Below, in pieces: positions 56,123 to 64,000 of a stretch of DNA of 64,000 nt. Below the pieces are notes generated by a model that was given only the letters and a program-made list of their open reading frames with translations, made no database searches and had not been told where the DNA came from. Origin of the DNA: Atherix ibis. Lineage: Eukaryota; Arthropoda; Insecta; Diptera; Athericidae. The translations under genes were made by a program, and so were the position numbers. The DNA lies in contig OY282606.1 in assembly GCA_958298945.1 (NCBI GenBank), positions 54,201,920 to 54,265,919 on the forward strand. Direction: 5' to 3'. The stretch's first letter is position 1. Every line of letters begins with the position of its first letter.

Positions 56123-57160
56123 CCAACTTGATCAAAAAGTGTGGCGCTCCCATCATTCCGATTTGAGTTCTGTTTTTTCGTTAAGTTGGTAAATCTGTTG
56201 TTGATATTCCCTCTAAATCTTAGCGTCATAGCTTGATATTTGCAAAAGTTACGTAGCCAAGAGTACATCTATCTTTGTGTGTGTTGGAGATTTTTTACAA
56301 TTTTAGAAATGAATTTAAATTTGCAACAACGATATAGTGGAGGATTTGAACATTGCCTATGGATCCTTCCAAGACATTTTTATTAATGATTTGGGTTTCC
56401 GTCGTGTAGCAGCAAAGTTGGTGCCGAAAGACCTCAATTTCATGCAAAAAAGAGACCGTATTGACGTCGCAAAAGACATGATTTGCGAGGCTGAATCCGA
56501 TCTCACATTCATCAAAAGGATCATTACTGGAGACGAGACGTGGGTTAATGAGTACGACATGCAATCCAGACATCAGCCCAGACCAAAAAAACCACGTCGT
56601 TTTCAGTCAAAAAAGAAGGTAATGCTCACGGTTTTCATGGACTACAACGGTGTAGTGCATCATGAATTTTTGCCAGAAGGCCGTACAGTAAACAAAGAGT
56701 ATTATTTGGGCGTTATGAGACGTTTGAGTGAAGCAATTTACCGAAAGAGACCAGAATTGTGGGCAGAAAACTCGTGGATTTTGCACCATGATAACGCACT
56801 GTCGCACAGTGCCATCATTATTAGTAATTTTTTGACAAAAAATGCAACAAATACCATCCAACAACCACCGAATTCACCTAATTTGGCTCCCTGTGACTTC
56901 TTTCTGTTCAATCGAGTTAAAAAACCATTACGGGGAACGCGTTTCAACAGCCGAGAGGAAGTAATGGAAAAATCGCAGGAAGCACTGATGGACATACCGA
57001 AAACCGAATATAAAAAATGTTTCGAGGATTGGATCAAGCGCTGGCATAAGTGTGTAAAAGTTGATGGGGATTACTTTGAAGGGGACAATATAGATTTAGA
57101 TGAATAAACTTGTATTTTTAATTTTCTGAATAAATTCCGGTAACTTTTTGATCAAGGTTG
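56123..57160 (+). mobile_element. mariner element, family 1, copy B (best preserved core)
   Basis: Terminal inverted repeats CCAACTTGATCAAAAAGT and ACTTTTTGATCAAGGTTG, with TA at 56121-56122 and 57161-57162. 1038 bp. About 220 bp of the N-terminal coding region of copy A (about 4762-4983) is replaced by about 85 bp of unrelated DNA (56250-56335), so it is defective despite a clean core. Confidence 0.94.
56337..57107 (+). pseudogene. mariner transposase, 256-codon open core with DDD triad
   Basis: Uninterrupted from about 56337 to TAA at 57107. Order: VEDLNIAYGSFQDIFINDLG (end of HTH), RVAAKLVPKDLNFMQKRDRI, first Asp IITGDETWVNEYD, PRPKKPRRFQSKKKVMLTVF, VVHHEFLPEGRTVNKEYYLG, second Asp WILHHDNALSHSAI, third Asp NSPNLAPCDFFLF, C-terminal CFEDWIKRWHKCVKVDGDYF. 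Exactly 34 residues separate the second and third Asp. The N-terminal DNA-binding domain is missing, so binding to its own ends is not expected. It is the longest intact frame in the window. Confidence 0.93.
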
Positions 57161-57162
57161 TA

Positions 57163-58049
57163 TATCATTGATATGCTTTTATTTGGATAGTAAATTCTAT
57201 CAATTATTTTTTATTTACATTTACCTTTTAATTATAATTTTTTTGAGTAATTTTGCAATAGGTATCTTTTTTCACTATCTCTATAGGGCCAAATTACTAT
57301 ATCTATTGAAATATTGCTATATAAATTTAATAATTTTCTGTTATTGTTTTGCAATTCGAGTTTTTATGCAAGAACACTAATAAATAATAGTTATAAAACC
57401 AAAAATGTATGAGTTTTTAGTATAATATTTCATATTTGCGTTTCAATCGTGATTTACCATCTCATAATGGGACTTTTAGCTTGTCATATCAAATTTCTTG
57501 ACAGGTTGATCTTCATTAACATTGTCTCTTTAGTCATTCCAGTCTTGCCGATTCTATTCATCGTATGTAAATAGTACCCCTTTATTTTTTGGAATAAATT
57601 GTTAAAATTTAATTAAAATAAAATCTTTCAGAGCTTCAGGCTCCAGTTAAGAATTATTGCATAAACATTTCTGAAAATAATGCACAAATTAATTCTTTAT
57701 TTCACAGAATACTGGAAAAATTCACATTTATATAATAAGAAATTAAAAAGGTTTTAATTTAAATATATTAAATTACTATACTATGGGATCATCTTAAAAT
57801 TAATTCAATTATGAGTATTTATAAATCTTCACTATAATATTACTTAATATTACAAGTTTTTCATTAACAACCAATTATTACACAAAAAAACTACCAAAAC
57901 CAATATAGTTATAGTCTTACCATAAGTTGTCTATTCTGTGTTTCAAGTTATGTAAAAATAGTGAATTAGAAATATTATGGATTATATTATCATCAAATCA
58001 TGTGCACCAATAGAAGTTCTCCTTTTCATAGCCAACTTTTACAGAAAAA
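57163..58049. other. AT-rich intergenic sequence, no gene recognised
   Basis: About 0.9 kb of AT-rich DNA. A 70-codon frame (57168-57380) has no motif. Confidence 0.55.
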
Positions 58050-58051
58050 TA

Positions 58052-58886
58052 CGAGGTCTGTTCAAAAAGTATCGCGAATGTTGTGTTTTTCCAAAAATTA
58101 TTTATTCATTCATGAATATCTATTTTGTCTCCTACAATCCTCGAAGCACTTCAAAAAAATTATTTTTTGTGATCTTGTTCAGGTCCTCCTTCGATGTCGT
58201 CTTTATCTCCTCAATCAAAATAGATTTTGGCTCTTCAGTTTCGGGAACAAGAAAAGTCACAGGGGGCCAGATCTTAGGAATATTGTGGCTGCGGCATTAT
58301 TAATGTGTTGTTTTTGGCCAAAAATGGCAAAAGCCAATTTTTGTACTTCCACAAATCCGGTCGTTTCTGGCGGATTGTTTAACGCAACTTGCACATAACT
58401 TGCAGGTAATATTCCTTATTGACCGTTCTACCCTCTGGCAAGAACTCATGTTGCACCATGCCCCTGCAATCGAAGAAAACTGTCAGCAAAACCTTCACAT
58501 TCGACCGAACTTGGCGCGCTTTTTTCGGTTTTGGCTCGTGCGGCAGCATCCATTGGGATGATTGAGCTTTGGTTTCCACGTCATAACCTTAAATCACCAG
58601 TTATGACGCTCTGGAACAAATTTGGGTCGTTGTGGACAGACTCCAACAGCTCCTTAGTAATGTTAATGCGATGCTTTTTATGGTCGAAATTGAGCAAAAA
58701 TCGAAGACAAGCCAAAACACGTGCAAGCAAACCAACTGTAAAAAATTAACTGAACATTCAAAATGGCCGAACTTATCGGCATAAATGAGAGACATGAGTA
58801 CCAACATAACGCCACAAAAAATCGAAACTCGAATATACGTAACCCGCGGAAATTCAAAATTTGCGATACTTTTTGAACAGATCTCG
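58052..58886 (-). mobile_element. mariner element, family 2, deletion derivative, copy B
   Basis: Termini CGAGGTCTGTTCAAAAAGTA and inverse TACTTTTTGAACAGATCTCG, with TA at 58050-58051 and 58887-58888. 835 bp. Same family and same N-terminal deletion as 39878-40816. The shared junction sequence CAAGCCAAAACACGTGCAAG is followed by the same leader (TGAACATTCAAAATGGCCGA). It also lost a block with the second Asp (HHDNAP). Confidence 0.92.
58240..58700 (-). pseudogene. mariner family 2 transposase core, broken
   Basis: Reading down from about 58700: FDHKKHRINITKELLESVHN, an indel near the first Asp region (VITGD joined to a shortened YDVETKAQSSQW), MLPHEPKPKKARQVRSNVKV, LLTVFFDCRGMVQHEFLPEG and RTVNKEYYLQVMCKLR. 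Then a short frame over ETTGFVEVQKLAFAIF-like residues with the second Asp block deleted, and LAPCDFSCS with the third Asp kept but FFLF damaged. Defective. Confidence 0.85.
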
Positions 58887-58888
58887 TA

Positions 58889-59682
58889 TATGTGTTGTGT
58901 GAAAAAATAAATAATTGAAATGTTTTTATATTATAAAATTGAAATTTTAGTGTAAACTGTAAAAGTAAACGGAACGAACTTGTCGAAGTTATTTATGAAA
59001 ACGATATTTATTTCTTTAGTACTTTGATACAAACGTACACATAATACTTATCTCCGTATTTCTGAAATTCTGTCTAAGAAAATTTGATAAATGATATTAT
59101 TCTTTGATCTTTGATAACTTCTATATTTTAAAACTCCTACCCTAAGATATTTAATTAAATTCAAGTTTTATTAAAACAAATACTAAGTGTACGTACCTAG
59201 AAGTACATAAAAATAACTCAGTTTGTAATAGTGAAAAGTAAACAATTTTAAATGTCACAGAGAAACTTTGAAATTGCTAATAAATAGGATTCTTTGTAGT
59301 ATAGAATTGTTTCTTTATAATTTATAATATTTAATTAAAGCAAAATATTTACCTACAATATCTTGAAAGAATTTTCTTACTGTGAGTATTTGTTATTTTT
59401 AGCAATGGTGATAAAATACATTTTCATCTTTTAATAAAAATATTCAACTATATTTATATGAGATATTTTATCAAAGATAAAAGCGTCCCCTCTCCTTTTT
59501 TGGAACTTATTAAAATGTATAGAAAGGAATTGTCATTATTACACCAAACATTTTTTTTATTTTCAAGTGAATACAATATTTTATATATATTTATTTTGAA
59601 GATTAGTTTTTACCTAAGAAATTATACGTTAAACAAGGACTGAAAAAAAAGGAATATTTTATTTCAATCATGAATATATTAT
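58889..59682. other. AT-rich intergenic sequence, no gene recognised
   Basis: About 0.8 kb of AT-rich DNA with only chance-length frames. Confidence 0.55.
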
Positions 59683-60450
59683 AAGGGGTTTTTCAGTAAG
59701 GATGAAGAACGACATTTTTTTATATATTTAGTAAGGTTTGTTATTTATTTATGGAAAGATATACGGCTGAACAACAATTGGAAATTATTTTTATCAAAAT
59801 AATCGTTCTTCTATTGCAACTTTATTGTGCACTTCTTCTTCTTGGATGATTGAGAAAATTGACATTACTGGGCCGAAGCTAATCTCCACAAATTATTCAC
59901 TACCAACCTTTATATTCTGAAAAAGTAACCCTTTAATATGGTTTATGGCACAGTGGTATCAGCGGTCCTTACTTTTTTCAATATGAGGATGGAGTTATCG
60001 TTACTGTCAATGGGGAGCGGTACGGAACAAATTGGAGGATTTTTAACTTTTTATAGCCTGAATTGGACGATACGTGCCACACTGGCCATGCCAAAATCGA
60101 TTTATTGCGGAAAAAGTTTGACGAATCGATAATTTCAAGAAAAGCAGATGTGCTAAAGTCTCCAAGAAGTTGTGATTCAACACTTTGGACTACTTCTTAT
60201 GAGGTTATGTGAAGACATTGGTCTATGTCAATAAACCAGCAACCATTGATGCATTAAAATTGAATATTGAATGCCAAATACTTGAAATAAGGCTGGATTT
60301 ATGGAGAAGTTTATTGAACATTGAAATCATCTTACTCGGTTCTGTAAACGGAACAGAAGCAGCCATTTGAATAACATGAAAATATATATTTACCGTACTT
60401 GAGTAAAAATCTTGTATAAGTATGATTTTTGCAATAAAATAACTACATAA
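59683..60450 (+). mobile_element. Tc1/mariner-superfamily transposase relic
   Basis: ATG at 59751 with MERYTAEQQLEII, the start of a widespread insect IS630/Tc1-type transposase. Then SEKVTL.YGLWHSGISGPYFF (59915-59975) and VIVTVNGERYG (59995-60030), which match the family's EKVTVWCGLW..GIIGPYFF and TVNGERY. CHTGHAKIDLLRKKFDESII (60072-60130) follows, matching CHTARVTIDLLR..F....ISR, and then SPRSCDST. The region between the N-terminus and EKVT, with the first catalytic residue, is deleted, and DGA at the second is lost. Termini not clearly paired, so the right boundary is approximate. Confidence 0.72.
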
Positions 60451-61922
60451 AAATAATTGGAAATATTGTTTTGTAAGGAAGGTCCCTAAGATAAATGTCA
60501 GAGGCAATAACAGATAACGCCACTAGGTAACTAGGAGTATGTGGTTGAGAAGAAAGCGAAAATTATTATTAGACTTTGCAGAGTAAATTGGCATATAGGA
60601 TATGTTATGATCACAATTTAGGAGTTGTAGTAACTTAGGTGAATTGCCAATGCAAACTAAAAAACATGTCATTATCGAATTAGTCATTTTTGAACACATA
60701 GTTTTGGATGTTGTTGGCCATTTTGTCTAGAGATATGGAATATTTGAAAAGAAAGTAGCCACCATCATATCTGATTTGCGATCTGATTGGCTTGTTCGAT
60801 ATCAAATTTTATCATATGGCTTAGAAGACATCGCAAATCGATATCTCTATCATCAAGTGGGCTATGCTACAAATAGCTCCCAGAGGTACAAGGGGTGTTT
60901 AAAAATATTTATTATATATATGTGTAGAACTTAATATCAACTCTTTTGCATAAATAAATGTTTATAAAAAATATAAAATGGGATATTATTCTACTATAAA
61001 ATGAGGGAAACTGTTTCAGTAATATTTATACCAATAAAGAAAATGGACAAGAATTATAATAAACAAATTTGTGTACAGCAATTTGATCTGTCAGCAAATA
61101 ATAATAGGGTTTTGCGGGATGAACATCTATCTGCTTACAATCTCTACATGTCAGTTTGTGATTACTCTGTTTAAAATAACCATGATTCTCTCGAGCAATT
61201 TTCGACGTATCATAGAATTTGTTCATATTATTGTGGACCAAAAATAAAGTCATATTCTTCATAATTTAAATTTATCCTCTTGAGTCTCTTAATAGCAGAG
61301 AAAACAAGAGTCTACAAAAAGTAACTTCCTTGAGGATTACAGAAAATATTGCCTTAAATAGATTTATATTAGATGTGCCCTGGTATTGTGTTATTTTTTA
61401 AATTTTGGTAATATTTTGAGTGTGTGATTTTTCTTACACAATACGGGGAAACGATTAAATGATTTTGTTATATTGCTCATCTATCAGCTTTGAAGTACAA
61501 AACACATTTTTATTGTTATTTGTTAAATATGAATTTATATATGATATTACCTAAAAATCTATTACTTTAGTTTTAAATGTAATCATTTTTTATTATAAAA
61601 ACATAACAATCGGGAATTTATGTCAAGATAATAAATTTATTTATTCTGACACTAATAGAAACTATAAAAGCTTTTACATCATTAGAAGTTTAATACTAAT
61701 CAAATACATTATCGTAATATTAATAATATAAACTCTTTCGTCAAGTCCAATGCTAGAATTTCCCAAATATATTTGTACTATTTCTAATCTCTAAAGTTTT
61801 TTTTTTTAAATATTGTAAAAATTTTCAGTGTGTGCACTAATACTAATTAATATTTGTCTACTCAAAAAACTATATTTTGTGATTTTTTGATCAAAATGAA
61901 AAATTTTCAGTATTACTTTTTA
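60451..61922. other. AT-rich intergenic sequence, no gene recognised
   Basis: About 1.5 kb. A 78-codon minus-strand frame (61026-61262) includes a CRDC-type residue string but no known domain. The last 40 bp hold a direct duplication, TTTCAGTATTACTTTTA, at the mariner left end. Confidence 0.5.
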
Positions 61923-63118
61923 AGGTTGTTTCAGTATTACTTTTATAGGTTTTTTTTATAAAGACGATTTCCTTATACTGAATTAATATTTTATTCAATT
62001 AAATGTTGTCCAGTCTGATACAATACCCTTTGCCATCTTTCTGGCAGTAGCATGATTCCACGCTCATAAAATTTTTGTTCTTTGCTGGCAAAAAACTGAT
62101 CCAAGTGATTTTTGACCTGCTCATTTCAATTAAACGTTTTACCGTCTAAAAATTTTGTAGACATAGGGAACAAATTATAATTGGAAGGTGCTAGGTATGG
62201 AGAGTACACGTATGGTGAATATGGCAGTATATCCCATCGAAGCTCTAAAAGCTTTTGCCGAGTGATCAAACTTGTATGTGGTTTCGTATTATCCTGTTGG
62301 AACACTATACCTTTCCTATCGATCAATTCTGGTCTTTTTTTTAAGTGAATCATTCAATTTATCCAACTGATGATAAGTACACTTCAGAATTAATAGTTGT
62401 ATTGCTCGGTAGAAGCTCAAAATAAACGATTCCTTTAAAGTCTCACCAAACAGATAGCATAACCTTTTTTTGATGAATATTGGCTTTCGAAGTGCTTTGA
62501 CACTTCAGAAATGGATCATTTTCTTGGCGTTTGAGAAGCAAATCACAAACGTCAATGTGACGGCACAAATTTTTTTCCGTAAGAAGATGAGGAACCCATA
62601 TGTTGAGCTTTGAGATTGAACCTAGCCGTTTCAAATGATCATGAACAGTCGAATTCGATAAATTTAATCTCTTAGCGATCTTACGAGTTCTTGTTCGCCG
62701 GTTTGCATCAATTTAAGCCTTTATTGTGTCTTCATCAGCTTCATCTACCCTTCCAGATTGCGGTGCATCTTCGAGATCAAAATTGCCGGATCGAAATTTT
62801 GCAAACCATATTTGACATTGGCGCTCACTTAACACATCTTCTCCATATACATCGGATAATTTTTTTCTTGCTTGAACAGCATTTTTATCTTTTCTATAGT
62901 AAAAAAGTAAAATATGGCGAAAATGTTGTTTTTAATTTTTAATATTTAAAAGGGTATCAACCAAAAACTACTGTGCAGAATCAATCGAATCAAGCAAGCC
63001 TTGCTATGTCAGCTGTCAAAATACATATGATTATGGGGCTTAAGTATGAAGTTGGTTGTGAAAAATTCAATTAATTCCTCTATTGGGAAACAACGATATT
63101 ACTTTCTGAACAACCCAA
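61923..63118 (-). mobile_element. mariner element, third lineage, defective
   Basis: The right end inverted (GGTTGTTCAGAAAGTAATAT) and the left end (GGTTGTTTCAGTATTACTTT) are similar, with TA next to each (61921-61922, 63119-63120). About 1.2 kb. Encodes a transposase unlike families 1, 2 and Himar1-like (its own WVPH and YHLF-type blocks). Deletion in the middle of the coding sequence. Confidence 0.88.
61991..62930 (-). pseudogene. mariner transposase, third lineage, broken
   Basis: From about 62930 down: HILLFYYRKDKNAVQARKKL, ERQCQIWFAKFRSGNFDLED, an in-frame TAA (IKA then IDANRRTRTRKI), NSTVHDHLKRLGSISKLNIW, VPHLLTEKNLCRHIDVCDLL, NDPFLK, then a deletion that removes the first Asp box (expected GDEKW) and leads to HQKKVMLSVW. 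A further gap follows, then [20 protein letters not shown] (second Asp kept), [23 protein letters not shown] (third Asp replaced by Asn, AAT complement of 62180-62182) and ERWQRVLYQTGQHLIE with TAA at 61991. C-terminus complete. Confidence 0.88.
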
Positions 63119-63120
63119 TA

Positions 63121-64000
63121 GTATTTTTGCTGCTGCAAAGATCTCCATAAGTATACTATGGATGAAGTGAAGAATTTTGTGATATTTTTGTCAAGCAGAT
63201 GACTGCAGTGATCAATAAATGGCTGCCAGTTTTTTTATCGGTTAATAGTATCCCTGTCAATTCGATGTTTTGGAATTTGCTGGCATGCTATTGTAGAATG
63301 TAACTTTTCGTTGAAAAGTTCACGATCCTTACGATAACATTTATTTTTAAAGAATAATTTCTGTACTGCTCCTTTTTAATATTTTCTTACATTTTATTAA
63401 TATTGCCAATATTATTTTCACCGAAACAACTTCATACCCAATGTTGATTCGATATTTCTCCTACTGATCTGTGAAAGATATTCCTGCGCCTTATTGCAAA
63501 AGCCTCCAATTTTAAATCATTGCTTCACAGGATATATTTCTAATCAGTGCCATTTCTAATTTAATAAATTTAAAAAATAAATTTTTTTATTTAAAAATGC
63601 ACTTGTTTTTAAGTTATTGCAAAATTTGTGTGTTTACAATGTGTTGTTTTATATTTTGTTAAGACTTATAAGCTCAAGTTATAGAAACGTTAAAATTTAA
63701 ATAACATTTTTTTGATGGAGGCCTAATTAAAACTCAATATTGAAAAAAAATTTAAATAAAGCAATTTGCTATTATCGGGAATTAATTAAAAAAAGAAGAA
63801 GAAAAATAATTTAGGGATATCCGGAAAATTTTATATAAAACTAGAAAAAGGGGAAAGTTACCATAGCAATATTTTTTAGAAATTTTTTTAACTTAATTAT
63901 GACATGAGGCATCATCTTTATTTGTCTAGGATAGGAAGATTGCATAAATTGTAATGATTTAAAAAATATTCGAAGTAATCATTTGATGTTTAAATTAATA
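63121..64000. other. AT-rich intergenic sequence, no gene recognised
   Basis: About 0.9 kb to the end of the window, AT-rich, no frame or repeat worth naming. Confidence 0.55.

Overview
The window reads as a very AT-rich, intron-era animal genome, almost certainly an insect and plausibly a fly. The evidence is the mix of relics: many mariner-family transposons (one family close to the irritans subfamily, Himar1-like), R1-clade, Jockey-like, I/LOA-like and RTE/CR1-like non-LTR retrotransposons, and a Ty3/gypsy-like gag-protease fragment. Species cannot be fixed from this sequence. No intact host gene, rRNA, tRNA or CRISPR array was recognised. Nearly every alignable coding stretch is a broken transposon, so this looks like intergenic or heterochromatic repeat-rich DNA.

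Layout. 1-1.1 kb: RT tail plus RNase H of an I/LOA-like element. 4.6-5.8 kb: mariner (family 1). 7.8-8.8 kb: Jockey-like RT and 3' UTR. 9.05-9.5 and 9.8-11.0 kb: two mariner relics. 11.1-11.3 and 14-15.4 kb: Jockey-like fragments. 18.7-19.4 kb: mariner relic split by a 272-bp MITE. 20.8-21.7 kb: second I/LOA-like copy. 23.0-23.6 and 23.9-25.2 kb: mariners. 26.2-28.6 kb: two head-to-tail R1-clade copies on the minus strand. 30.0-30.4 kb: MITE. 33.1-34.3 kb: second Himar1-like mariner. 34.4-35.5 kb: non-LTR RT on minus. 35.6-37.1 kb: a second R1-clade lineage on plus with its 3' UTR. 39.9-40.8 kb: mariner family 2. 44.5-46.2 kb: an orphan R1 3' UTR back-to-back with an R1 body. 49.8-52.6 kb: gag/CCHC/protease of an LTR element with a pair of LTR-like repeats and a CAA-rich tract. 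52.6-53.0 kb: non-LTR RT on minus. 56.1-57.2 kb: the best preserved transposase (256 codons uninterrupted). 58.1-58.9 kb: mariner family 2. 59.7-60.4 kb: Tc1-like relic. 61.9-63.1 kb: another mariner. The gaps are AT-rich DNA with no recognisable gene.

The most distinctive structural signal is not a gene. The window is full of local inverted duplications (hairpins with 12-66 bp arms, one of about 65 bp nearly perfect at 42.44-42.59 kb, another of 53-bp arms inside a Jockey RT) and short direct duplications 20-60 bp long. Several can be polarised because they sit inside a transposon whose undisturbed order is known. This points to frequent template switching or snap-back repair (or, less interestingly, an assembly artefact). 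A second pattern is repeated loss of single catalytic aspartates to asparagine in mariner copies of different families.
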